Shown one piece after another: positions 35,627-43,662 of a stretch of 64,000 nt of DNA. The translations under genes and the position numbers were made by a program. Origin of the DNA: Acidimicrobiales bacterium (lineage in GTDB: Bacteria; Actinomycetota; Acidimicrobiia; Acidimicrobiales; SHLQ01); assembly GCA_020629635.1 (NCBI GenBank), contig JAHDCX010000010.1:62001-126000 (forward strand), read 5' to 3'. Each line of letters begins with the position of its first letter. Within the stretch, counting starts at the first letter, position 1. The notes beneath the pieces were generated by a model. That model saw only the letters and a list, made by a program, of their open reading frames with translations. It had not been told where the DNA came from and searched no databases.

Positions 35627-36232
35627 ATGCAAGAAGTCTTCGTGGTGCTCGTCGTGCTGGTCATGGTCGGTGTCTCCTTGCTCCGCCGGCTGACCGGAAC
35701 GCCAAATTCGACCCAGTCAGCGCGAGAACGCCAAGCGATGCTCGAGTTGGCTGAGGCCCTTGGCCTGCCCGAGCCGTCGAAGCATCGGTCCGATCTCCGC
35801 GGCACGATCGACGGCGTGCCGATCTCGATCAACCGGGTGCCGAGCGGGCTCAAGGTCGAAGCTGATCTCGTCACCGGCGAACCGTCCTTCACGATCAAGC
35901 GACGCCGCCAGTCGTCCGCCTCCGAGCTCGACTCATTCGAAACCGGTAACCCGGCCTTCGATTCCACCTTCTGGGTCCGCGCCGACCGTGACGCCGAGTC
36001 GCTGGCTCGCTATCTCACGCCGCTACGACAGGACACGTTGTTGGCCCTCGAGGAAGTCTTCGACCTGGACGAGTTCGAAGAAGACGAGATCGAGCTGCGC
36101 CTCCGGCATGAGGGTTGGGACGTCGTCGACGTTGTCGCCGCGGTGGCGATGGTGGTCCGTGCCGCTGGGGTGCTCGGCTCGTCCACCCCCCAGGACGTCG
36201 TCAGGGAGCGTCCGCAGGATCGGGTTCGCTGA
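35627..36232 (+). CDS. Hypothetical single-pass membrane protein
   Basis: 201 residues. Hydrophobic segment 4-20 (VFVVLVVLVMVGVSLL) then a soluble domain with beta-strand-like GTIDGVPISINRVPSGLKVEADL and an acidic patch LDEFEEDEIEL. I do not recognise it. Its last 32 bases overlap the convergent GNAT gene. The stretch before it (35502-35626) shows a TTGACA at 35568 but no convincing -10. Confidence 0.6.
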   Translation: MQEVFVVLVVLVMVGVSLLRRLTGTPNSTQSARERQAMLELAEALGLPEPSKHRSDLRGTIDGVPISINRVPSGLKVEADLVTGEPSFTIKRRRQSSASELDSFETGNPAFDSTFWVRADRDAESLARYLTPLRQDTLLALEEVFDLDEFEEDEIELRLRHEGWDVVDVVAAVAMVVRAAGVLGSSTPQDVVRERPQDRVR

Positions 36233-36893
36233 GCCCAAACAGCGGCAGGCAGGGCTCGAGTCCCTCGATCGTGATGTCGTCACGTCGGTTCTCGAGCCAG
36301 CGCTCGGCGGTGAGCCGGAAGTGGCGCATTTGCTGGACGCCATTGATGTCGAAGTCGTAGTCGGAGACTCCGTTTTCTTCGTACCCGAGCTTGCGGGTGA
36401 CGCCGAGCGAGCCGAGATTGTCGACGCGCGCCTCGGTCTCGGCGACCGACGCGCCAAGTCCGTCGAATGCCAGATGGAGCACTGCTGCACGCATCTCGGT
36501 TCCGATCCCTTTGCCCTGATGCGATGATCCGAGCCACGAGCCACTCTTGACCGTGCGCAACGACAGGAAGTCTCGAGCCATCAGATCTTGTGCGCCCACG
36601 ATCTGACCGTCGATGATCACCGACAGGTAGAGCCGCCACGCGCTCGGCGCGAAGTCGGCGCGGTGCTGCCAAATGAACTGCATCGCGGTGTGCGTGCGCT
36701 CGGGCTCCGGAAGGTTGGCCCATGGCGTGGCGAACGGTCGGTAGTCGTCGGGATGCACGCCGCCGCCGATCAGGTCGATGATCTCCGGCAGATCGTCGTC
36801 GGTCGGCACCCGCAGCATGAGCCGCGGTGTTCGGACACAGAGCCCGAAGAAGGGCCAAGGGTGCGGTGCCACGTCAGATGTCGAGGGCGTCAC
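36201..36893 (-). CDS. GNAT-family N-acetyltransferase
   Basis: 230 residues. RTPRLMLRVPTDDDL is the RimJ/L-type opening. The acetyl-CoA pyrophosphate loop is SSHQGKGIGTEM (QGKGIG), followed by ETEARVDNLGSLGVTRKLGYEENGVSDY. Likely acetylates an amino group of a protein N-terminus or small molecule. Start GTG 36893 overlaps the 3' end of parE by 20 bases; GTG 36872 immediately after the parE stop is an equal alternative. It is probably read from the parC-parE transcript. Confidence 0.83.
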   Translation of the reverse strand: MTPSTSDVAPHPWPFFGLCVRTPRLMLRVPTDDDLPEIIDLIGGGVHPDDYRPFATPWANLPEPERTHTAMQFIWQHRADFAPSAWRLYLSVIIDGQIVGAQDLMARDFLSLRTVKSGSWLGSSHQGKGIGTEMRAAVLHLAFDGLGASVAETEARVDNLGSLGVTRKLGYEENGVSDYDFDINGVQQMRHFRLTAERWLENRRDDITIEGLEPCLPLFGLSEPDPADAP

Positions 36894-38955
36894 TGTCGAA
36901 GAGGGCGGAGTTCTTCACGATGTAGTCGCGGCGGATCGAGACGTCCGAGCCCATGAGCACGTCGAACATCTTGGCGGCCCGCTTGCCTTCTTTCTCCGCG
37001 TCGTCGATCGTCAGCTTGCGCAAGATCCGCGTCGCCGGATCGAGCGCCGCATGTTCGAGCTCGTCGACGTTCATCTCGCCGAGTCCCTTGAACCGTTGCC
37101 AGTGGATGTTCTCGGCCTTGCGGTTGCCCTTGGTGAGCTCGGCCATGAGCTCCTCTCGGTGCTCGTCGCTGAACGCTCGGTAGGTCTGACCCCCGACCTT
37201 CGTCGAATACAACGGCGGCTGCGCGGCGTACACCCGGCCAGCCTCGATCAGCGGGCGCATGTACGTGTAGAGCAGGGTGAGCACGAGACAACGGATGTGG
37301 CTGCCGTCGACGTCGGCGTCGCAGAGGATCACCACCCGCCCGTACCGCACCCCGTCGAGATCGAAGTCCTTGCCCGAGCCGCCGCCGATCGCCGTGAACA
37401 GGGCCTGGGCCTCGGCGTTGTCGAGGACCTGTTTGAGCGTGGCCTTGCCGGCATTGACGACCTTGCCTCGCAAGGGAAGGACCGCCTGCAGCTCGGAGTT
37501 TCGGCCCTTCTTCGCTGGACCAGCCGCCGAGTCGCCCTCCACGATCAGCAGCTCCGAATCCGGTCCGTGCGTGCGGCAGTCGGCGAGCTTGCCGGGCATG
37601 CCGGTGCTACCGAGCGACGCCGCCTTGCGCTTGTTGTCGAGTGCCTGGCGAGTGCTGACCCGGTTGATGACCGCGGTCGCGATCTTGTCCCGTACTGCGT
37701 TGACGTGGGTCTTCTTGGAGCCGATGCCGTTGAACCAGTCGGCCGACCCCTGCTTGACGACGTCGTAGGTGATCTTCTCGACGCCGGGGGTGCCGAGCTC
37801 CTGTTTGGTCTGACCGCGGAACTGGGGCTCGGGGAACGTCACCTTCACGACCGCGATCAGGCCTTCTTGGACGTCGTCCTTCTGCGCTCGGTGCTTGTTG
37901 TCCTTGGCGAGCTTGGCGAGCTTGCGCATGTCCTTGAGCAAGACGTCGTTGACCGCGCGGTTGAGCGCCTTTTCGAACCCGGCAAGGTGCGTGCCGCCCT
38001 CGCCTGTGGGGATCGTGTTGACGAACGACACGATCTGCGTGTCGAACGAGTTGACCCACCGCATCGCCACGTCGACGGTGCACTCACGTTCGACGAGGGT
38101 CATCTTGCCGTTGACCGGCACCTTCTCCTCGAAGTGGTCGATGCCTGAGAGGTTGATGACGTCGCTCAACGTTTCGGCGTCGCCGGTCAGGTCGGCCACG
38201 AGGTCCTTGAGGCCGCCACGGGACAAGAACTCGACCGGCTCCTTGTTGGCCGCCCCGGTTCGCTTGTCCTCGACGATGATCCGCAGGCCGGGCACGAGGA
38301 AGCAGGCGAGCTTGGCCCGGCGCTCCACCTCGCTCCACTCGATCGACGCGTCAGGATCGAAGATGTCGGTGTCGGGCCAGAACCGGATCCGGGTACCCGT
38401 CTTCTTCGTGCGGGCGGTCTTGTGCAGGGTGTGCGACTTGCGGAACTTCGACCCGTCGAAGTGGCCTGGCACGCGAGCGTCGAAGTCGAGCGACCACGTG
38501 TGGCCGTCTCGATCGACCTCTGCCTTGAGCTTCTCGGACAGCGCGTTGACGACCGACGCACCCACACCGTGGAGGCCGCCCGACGAGCTGTAGGCCCCGC
38601 CGCCGAACTTGCCGCCCGCATGCAACTCGGTGAGGACCACCTCGAGCGCAGAGACCTTGCGCTTCGGGTGCTTGCCGATCGGGATGCCGCGACCGTTGTC
38701 GGCTACCTCGACCGAGCCATCACGATGGAACGTGACATACACCCGGTTGGCGTGCCCGGCGGCCGCTTCGTCGACGGCGTTGTCGATGAGCTCCCACACC
38801 AGATGCATGAGCCCGGCCGAACCCGTGCCGCCGATGTACATGCCGGGCCGCTTGCGGACGGCTTCGAGCCCTTCGAGCGTTTCGATCGCCGACGCGGTGT
38901 AGTCGCCGCCGGCCTTGTTCTTGGAGGTCGTGTTTTTGGTTGTTGCAGTTGCCAT
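36874..38955 (-). CDS. parE: DNA topoisomerase IV subunit B (ParE; GyrB-like)
   Basis: 693 residues. GHKL ATPase: LIDNAVDEAAAGH, DNGRGIPIG and GGLHGVGASVVNALS. TOPRIM metal site: EGDSAAGPAKKGRN and DADVDGSHIRCL. The GGGAYSSSGGLHG form and proximity to a ParC-like subunit favour topoisomerase IV over gyrase, but subunit identity between the two is a judgement. A GAGGGG ribosome site precedes the ATG; the gap from parC is 10 bases. The second gene of the pair. Confidence 0.85.
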   Translation of the reverse strand: MATATTKNTTSKNKAGGDYTASAIETLEGLEAVRKRPGMYIGGTGSAGLMHLVWELIDNAVDEAAAGHANRVYVTFHRDGSVEVADNGRGIPIGKHPKRKVSALEVVLTELHAGGKFGGGAYSSSGGLHGVGASVVNALSEKLKAEVDRDGHTWSLDFDARVPGHFDGSKFRKSHTLHKTARTKKTGTRIRFWPDTDIFDPDASIEWSEVERRAKLACFLVPGLRIIVEDKRTGAANKEPVEFLSRGGLKDLVADLTGDAETLSDVINLSGIDHFEEKVPVNGKMTLVERECTVDVAMRWVNSFDTQIVSFVNTIPTGEGGTHLAGFEKALNRAVNDVLLKDMRKLAKLAKDNKHRAQKDDVQEGLIAVVKVTFPEPQFRGQTKQELGTPGVEKITYDVVKQGSADWFNGIGSKKTHVNAVRDKIATAVINRVSTRQALDNKRKAASLGSTGMPGKLADCRTHGPDSELLIVEGDSAAGPAKKGRNSELQAVLPLRGKVVNAGKATLKQVLDNAEAQALFTAIGGGSGKDFDLDGVRYGRVVILCDADVDGSHIRCLVLTLLYTYMRPLIEAGRVYAAQPPLYSTKVGGQTYRAFSDEHREELMAELTKGNRKAENIHWQRFKGLGEMNVDELEHAALDPATRILRKLTIDDAEKEGKRAAKMFDVLMGSDVSIRRDYIVKNSALFDSDALDI

Positions 38956-38965
38956 GTCGTTCCCC

Positions 38966-41407
38966 TCAGGCCCAGCGTGCCGGACCGGCGACGATGATCG
39001 GCTGATCGGTGGCCGTGCTCACGAGATCGCGCTTGGTCGGTTCGAGTTGCACCGGCACCGGGTCGGGGGATGGCTTGGTCGGAGCATCGTCGGACCCGAC
39101 GATCGCGAGCAGTCCGACCGCACCTCCGATGTAGGCGTACCGAAGCGCCCGTTCGTCGGTGAAACGGGTGATCCGGACGCCGCCGCCACCACGCCCCTTG
39201 GATTCGAACTCCGAGGTCGGCGTCATCTTTGCGGTGCCGCGGTCCGTGACGGTGATGATGACGTCGTCGCCGAGGATCGGTCCGGCGGCCACGACCTTTG
39301 CGCCGTCGCGCAGCTTCATGCCCGCGACCCCTCCAGCATTGCGGCCCTGCACGCTCACACCGTCGACGCTCGTTCGGAGGACCTGACCGTCAGACGCCAC
39401 GATGGCGATGTCGGCGCCGTCGGGGCAGGTGAATGCGGCCGCCAGCGTGTCCTGTGGCTTGAGTTTGATCACGGCGGCACCGGGTCGGGTCCCGGCCAAC
39501 TCTTCGGGGGTGAGGCGCTTGACGACGCCGTTCTCGGTCACGAGCACGACCTTGTCGGTGGACTCGGTTGTGGGCGCGACGATCGTCAACACCGTCTCTC
39601 CCTTGTTGGTCCCGAACGCCTGGCGGGCCTCGGCACCCCGAGACCGGCCGCCGACCTCGTTCAGCTCGAGGGCGTGCGCCATGCGGGCGACGCCTTCCGT
39701 CGTGATGGCGAAGACGGGGGTGCGGGTCGTTGCGAGCTGCGACGCGATCAGCACATCGTGACGCCCGGGCGTGGCGCGCTTTGCGCCCTCGGCGGGCGCC
39801 CGGCCGACAAGATCACTCGTCGACAACGTGACGACGCACGGTGCATCCGGCACGTCATCGTCTCCCGACGACTCGAACGCTTCGAGGTCGACGCCGGCGA
39901 ACTCGTCCTCGGATCGGATCTCCGATCGGCGCTCGACGCCATGCTGCTCGACAGCTTCGGCGAGCTCGTCGAGCACGAGCTTGCGCTGCTTCTTCTCCGA
40001 AGCAAGCAGGGCCTGAGCCTCGGCGATCTTGCCTTCGAGCTCCTCGGCCTCGTCCTCGAGCTTTTGTACTTCGAGCGACGTGAGCCGCTTCAGGGGCATG
40101 TCGAGCACGTGTGTCGCCTGGATCTCCGACAGGTCGAGCTCGGCAATCAACGACTGCTTGGCGTCGGGCGTGTCGTCGGATGCGCGAATGATCTCGATCA
40201 CGCGATCGATGTTGTCCAGCGCAATCAGGAGGCCGGCGACGATGTGGAGGCGCTCCTCCCATCGACGCAGCCAGTACTCGGTGCGCCGAACGATGACATC
40301 GAGGCGGTGCTCGATCCACTTCTGACACAGGTCGTAGAGGCCGAGCGTCGTCGGCACCCCGTCGACGAGCACGACGTTGTTGATCGCGAACGTCTCCTCG
40401 AGCGGCGTGAGCCGGTAGAGGTTGGCGAGCACGGCCTTGGGGCTCGCTCCAGGACGGAGATCGATCTGGATGCGCAGGCCGGTCTTGTCCGACAGGTCCT
40501 TCGCCCCCTCACGTTCGTCGACCCCGGGCAGCCTGCCGTTTGCGGCGAGGTCGTTGATCTTCGTGACGACCTTCTCGGGGCCGACCATGTAGGGCAGCTC
40601 GGTGATCACGATCGCCTGGCGATTGCGCGTGAGTTTGATCGTCTCGGCGCGAGCCCGCATACGGAGGCTGCCGCGGCCCGTCTCGTAGGCCTCGCGGATC
40701 GAGTCGTCGATGATGATGCCGCCCGACGGAAAGTCGGGACCCGGCAGGACGGCCATCAACTCGTCGACCGTCGGCTTGGGGCGACGCTTGGTCATCACGA
40801 GCTCGATCGCCTGGTACACCTCCGCAAGGTTGTGGGTCGCCATGTTGGTGGCCATGCCCACAGCGATCCCGGTGGTGCCGTTGACCAACAGGTTGGGGAT
40901 GAGCCCCGGGAGCACCTCGGGTTCGTCGCGCAGCCCGTCGAACGTGGCGCGGAAGTCGACCGTGTCCTGGTCGATCTCCTTGATCATCGACATTGCCGCG
41001 TCCGAAAGCTTGCACTCGGTGTACCGATACGCCGCGGGTGGATCGTCGAGACTGCCGAAGTTGCCCTGCGGAGTGATGAACGTGACGTTGCGGGTGAAGT
41101 CCTGGCCCATCCGAACGAGCGTCTCGTAGATCGCCGAATCGCCGTGCGGGTGGTACTTGCCCATCGTGTCGCCGACGACGTTGGCGCACTTGCGGAAATC
41201 ACCATCGGGACGGATGCCCTGCTGGTGCATCGAGTGCAGGATCCGCCGCTGCACGGGCTTGAGGCCATCGCGCACATCCGGGATCGCCCTCGAGGTGATC
41301 ACCGATAGTGAGTACGCGAGAAACGACTCGCTCATCTCGTCGGCGACGGGGGTCTCGATGACCTCCGCGGCATAGCTGTCGGCAAAGAGACCGGGCTGGT
41401 CGGCCAT
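38966..41407 (-). CDS. parC: DNA topoisomerase IV subunit A (ParC; GyrA-like)
   Basis: 813 residues. The winged-helix region reads HPHGDSAIYETLVRMGQ (quinolone-resistance segment with Ser and Glu at the two key sites); the nicking tyrosine is in AAYRYTECKLS. A coiled coil (LEDEAEELEGKIAEAQ) follows. The C-terminal propeller lacks a canonical GyrA box QRGGRGR; near its end it reads SKGRGGGGVRI, like the KGRATGGVR of Streptomyces ParC. Upstream is the inverted repeat region, not dnaA or gyrase genes. It precedes parE, the reverse of the usual order. Confidence 0.84.
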   Translation of the reverse strand: MADQPGLFADSYAAEVIETPVADEMSESFLAYSLSVITSRAIPDVRDGLKPVQRRILHSMHQQGIRPDGDFRKCANVVGDTMGKYHPHGDSAIYETLVRMGQDFTRNVTFITPQGNFGSLDDPPAAYRYTECKLSDAAMSMIKEIDQDTVDFRATFDGLRDEPEVLPGLIPNLLVNGTTGIAVGMATNMATHNLAEVYQAIELVMTKRRPKPTVDELMAVLPGPDFPSGGIIIDDSIREAYETGRGSLRMRARAETIKLTRNRQAIVITELPYMVGPEKVVTKINDLAANGRLPGVDEREGAKDLSDKTGLRIQIDLRPGASPKAVLANLYRLTPLEETFAINNVVLVDGVPTTLGLYDLCQKWIEHRLDVIVRRTEYWLRRWEERLHIVAGLLIALDNIDRVIEIIRASDDTPDAKQSLIAELDLSEIQATHVLDMPLKRLTSLEVQKLEDEAEELEGKIAEAQALLASEKKQRKLVLDELAEAVEQHGVERRSEIRSEDEFAGVDLEAFESSGDDDVPDAPCVVTLSTSDLVGRAPAEGAKRATPGRHDVLIASQLATTRTPVFAITTEGVARMAHALELNEVGGRSRGAEARQAFGTNKGETVLTIVAPTTESTDKVVLVTENGVVKRLTPEELAGTRPGAAVIKLKPQDTLAAAFTCPDGADIAIVASDGQVLRTSVDGVSVQGRNAGGVAGMKLRDGAKVVAAGPILGDDVIITVTDRGTAKMTPTSEFESKGRGGGGVRITRFTDERALRYAYIGGAVGLLAIVGSDDAPTKPSPDPVPVQLEPTKRDLVSTATDQPIIVAGPARWA

Positions 41408-41480
41408 GATCGCTCACACTCCAAATCGAGGGAACAGGTGTTCGCAGCCTAGGTCACTCGGGGTGACGACGAGGCCCACG

Positions 41481-41573
41481 TCGAATGGGGTCAAGTCTGA
41501 CATAGCAAGAGGTTGGGACGGTGCGGGGCGGGGAGCGGGAACCTCTTGCTATGTCAGACTTGACCCCATTCGA
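41481..41573. repeat. 34-bp perfect inverted repeat with 25-base spacer (REP/MITE-like)
   Basis: The left arm (41481-41514, starting TCGAATGGGGTCAAGTCTGA) is the exact reverse complement of the right arm (41540-41573). The spacer is GC-rich (GGGACGGTGCGGGGCGG...). One arm's inner 30 bases recurs identically at 16560-16589. The right arm runs into the 3' end of the downstream metalloprotease gene. No transposase is near. The GGGGTCAAGTCTGACA motif resembles REP-like palindromes moved by stand-alone Y1 transposases. A 34-bp stem would also stop transcription from either side. Confidence 0.85.
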
Positions 41574-42090
41574 AGTTGGCGCAGTCGAGGGCGTCCAATG
41601 CGGCGAGGTCGGTGGGCCCGAGTCGGACCGTCCCGTCGAGATGGGGATCGAGCAGGGTGCCGTCATCGACGTGGTCGGGGCCGATCAGCACGTGTCCGAA
41701 TTCGTGGGCGATCACGTCGATCATCGCCGCGTCACGAGCGGCAAGCGGGTGATCGGGATTGAGCAGGATCGTGCGTCGATCCGGCGCAGTCCATCCGAGT
41801 TGTGGTTGGTCAACGGGCCATTCGCCACCGAACCCGACCGTGATGACCCCATCGCGGTCCGCGAGCCGGAGTTCGATCTCGTCGAGTGCGTGTTCGAGTT
41901 CGGCGATCGCCGACTCGGCCCATGCCCGCACCATGGGGTCAGCGGTGACGCTGACGACGCACCCCGTGGCGACGGGCGGCGGCTCATCCGCAGGGGGCGC
42001 CGTGATCGACGCGCTCGAGATCATCTGCAGGACAGCGATCAGGGCAACGATGAGCTCGTGCAAGTGATCGAGTGGATTGGGCTCCGCCAT
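41554..42090 (-). CDS. Small zinc metalloprotease-like protein (HExxHxxGxxH)
   Basis: 178 residues. A short hydrophobic start (LIVALIAVLQMISSASI) suggests export; the active site is IAHEFGHVLIGPDH, a metzincin-like HExxHxxGxxH, near 128-142. The last six residues (FEWGQV) and the stop are encoded inside the right arm of the inverted repeat. The insertion therefore seems to have replaced the native C-terminus or fits within a tolerant tail. Transcription continues into the repeat, which may terminate it. Confidence 0.7.
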   Translation of the reverse strand: MAEPNPLDHLHELIVALIAVLQMISSASITAPPADEPPPVATGCVVSVTADPMVRAWAESAIAELEHALDEIELRLADRDGVITVGFGGEWPVDQPQLGWTAPDRRTILLNPDHPLAARDAAMIDVIAHEFGHVLIGPDHVDDGTLLDPHLDGTVRLGPTDLAALDALDCANFEWGQV

Positions 42091-42279
42091 CGTGGCTCCT
42101 CGGTCCGGGTGATGACGAGGAGTTCGGGTCCCGCGGCGCCTGAGCCGATCGCGGGCCGTTGACGGTCATGTTGCGAAATAGGCAATTTGGTCCACGTCGG
42201 GCCGGGAAGAACTGCCCAACCTCAAGAGCGGATCAATACTGCGTCGAACCGACTCAGGTTCGGGGCGAGAGTCCGGACC

Positions 42280-42326
42280 AAAAAGACCGGTGGCCGGACC
42301 GTGGGGGGAAACGGTCCGGCCATCGG
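42280..42326 (-). terminator. Rho-independent terminator after the 78-residue gene
   Basis: On the minus strand, a stem of 12 perfect pairs (TGGCCGGACCGT 42291-42302 with ACGGTCCGGCCA 42311-42322), extendable to 16 with one G-U, encloses an 8-base loop. It is followed by TC and five T residues (plus-strand A-run 42280-42284). This is the best terminator seen in the window. The rest of 42091-42376 holds no gene. Confidence 0.75.
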
Positions 42327-42333
42327 ATGGGGG

Positions 42334-42364
42334 CCGCATCCGGAGGAGGGGGAACCGGATGCGG
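42334..42364. other. Second GC hairpin in tandem with the terminator
   Basis: CCGCATCCGG (42334-42343) pairs perfectly with CCGGATGCGG (42355-42364) around an 11-base purine loop (AGGAGGGGGAA). The loop resembles the G-rich loop of the neighbouring terminator hairpin. Lies 13 bases after the small gene's stop; it may stabilise the transcript 3' end. Confidence 0.5.
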
Positions 42365-42376
42365 GAGATTTGACGA

Positions 42377-42613
42377 TCAGGCGGCGACAGGCTCGCCTTC
42401 GAGGTTTTCGGAGCGAGCAAGCCAGGCTTCGACGCTCGGAACGTCGGTGCCGAACACGAGGTTGACGAGCTCGTTGGCCCGATGCTCGCCACGGGCGAGA
42501 CCGGCGCCGGCTCGCTGGCGATCCTCGAGTTGCTCGGCGCTGACGGTGAGCAGCGCAGCGAGGTTGTCGACTCGCTCGTCAGTCAGGTCGATGAGATCGT
42601 TTCCGTTGTCCAT
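42377..42613 (-). CDS. Small acidic hypothetical protein
   Basis: 78 residues from ATG 42613, preceded by AAAGGA. Sequence is helical and Asp/Glu/Leu-rich (LIDLTDERVDNLAALLTVSAEQLEDRQ), without Cys or membrane segment. It is followed by a strong terminator, so it is a stand-alone transcription unit, which argues it is real. No recognised family. Could be a small regulator or binding partner. Confidence 0.6.
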   Translation of the reverse strand: MDNGNDLIDLTDERVDNLAALLTVSAEQLEDRQRAGAGLARGEHRANELVNLVFGTDVPSVEAWLARSENLEGEPVAA

Positions 42614-42740
42614 GTCGCCTGTCCTTTCTTGAGCGTGGCGATCACTGTGTACTGGTATGAACGATTCGAACGTTCTGGGCATTCCGGATGCAGCGCTGTT
42701 TCGCAGGTGTTCATCGTCACATCCGTTCCGGAGGTGGCGG

Positions 42741-43586
42741 TCAGGCACAGCCGGAGTGCATCTGGCCACGCCGACACAGCGCCTGACTGCGAGCGGACAG
42801 GACCTCGTCGGCGGCGTCGGGGTTCGATGGATCGGTGGCCACGTTGTACGTGATCCTCAAGCCCTGAACGGCGTCGTCACGGAACCCGAGCACGTCGAAG
42901 GTGACCTCGTATCCCTGTGCATCGAGGCCAACGGCCTCGCCGACCTGAACCACGTCGAGTACGTGGTCTGGCTCCTCGCGGTACGCCTCGTTGATGAGTG
43001 CCTTCAACTCGTCGTGGCTCGAGAAGGTCACACCGACGAGAAGCGTCTCGTCGATCACGCCGTCTGCCAGGATCACCGACCGGTCTGTCGTCAGGAACCG
43101 AGCGGCCACCCAACCGGTCTCGCCCCACAGCAGGGTGTCGATTTCCCACCAGTCGGTCGATCCGACCACGCGGCACGCTCCGCTTGGCTGGACCCAGTTG
43201 GCCCGGGGGAGTGTCTGGATGACGTCGTTGTCGACGCCCGGTCCGGTTCGGACGTTGAGCCCACCGTCGGGGTCGTCGAGGTCGACATCGACGTAGTGGA
43301 TCGCGGTGGGTGCCGTGTCGCACGTCGCAGGCTCAGCCAGTTGGTCGGAGGTCTCTGTGGCCGTCGGCGACTCCGTTTCGTCGGTTTCGTCGAGAGGATC
43401 GGGTGCCGCCGTGTCCTCGCTGATGTCTTCGCCGCCGGAAGAGACGAGCTCGCTCGTGGTCGTCGCCGATTCGGCCACGTCCACGTTGGGTGCGGCGGTC
43501 TCGGTCTCCGGGTCGCCGCAAGCCACGGCGGCCAACGCCACGGCACCGACCAGGAGGCAGGTCATCAGGGTGCTGCGAAATCTCAT
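42741..43586 (-). CDS. Lipoprotein with bacterial SH3 domain
   Basis: 281 residues. Lipobox VALAAVACGD (Cys23), a long Glu/Thr/Ser-rich linker to about 90, then an SH3b domain (GGLNVRTGPGVDNDVIQTL... ETGWVAARFL) and a C-terminal domain of unknown type. SH3b domains bind cell-wall peptides, so this may anchor at or sense the wall. Separate from the small gene by 127 bases that show no other feature. Confidence 0.75.
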   Translation of the reverse strand: MRFRSTLMTCLLVGAVALAAVACGDPETETAAPNVDVAESATTTSELVSSGGEDISEDTAAPDPLDETDETESPTATETSDQLAEPATCDTAPTAIHYVDVDLDDPDGGLNVRTGPGVDNDVIQTLPRANWVQPSGACRVVGSTDWWEIDTLLWGETGWVAARFLTTDRSVILADGVIDETLLVGVTFSSHDELKALINEAYREEPDHVLDVVQVGEAVGLDAQGYEVTFDVLGFRDDAVQGLRITYNVATDPSNPDAADEVLSARSQALCRRGQMHSGCA

Positions 43587-43662
43587 GAGTCAATGATCGC
43601 CCGCCAGCCGATGGTGCTGAATGGGGGGCTCACCCCAGGGCAGAGCGAACCGTCTCCGTCGG

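Noticed and set aside
38915-41308. 797-residue plus-strand open frame
   Set aside because: Antisense of parC, which has its catalytic tyrosine and quinolone region intact.
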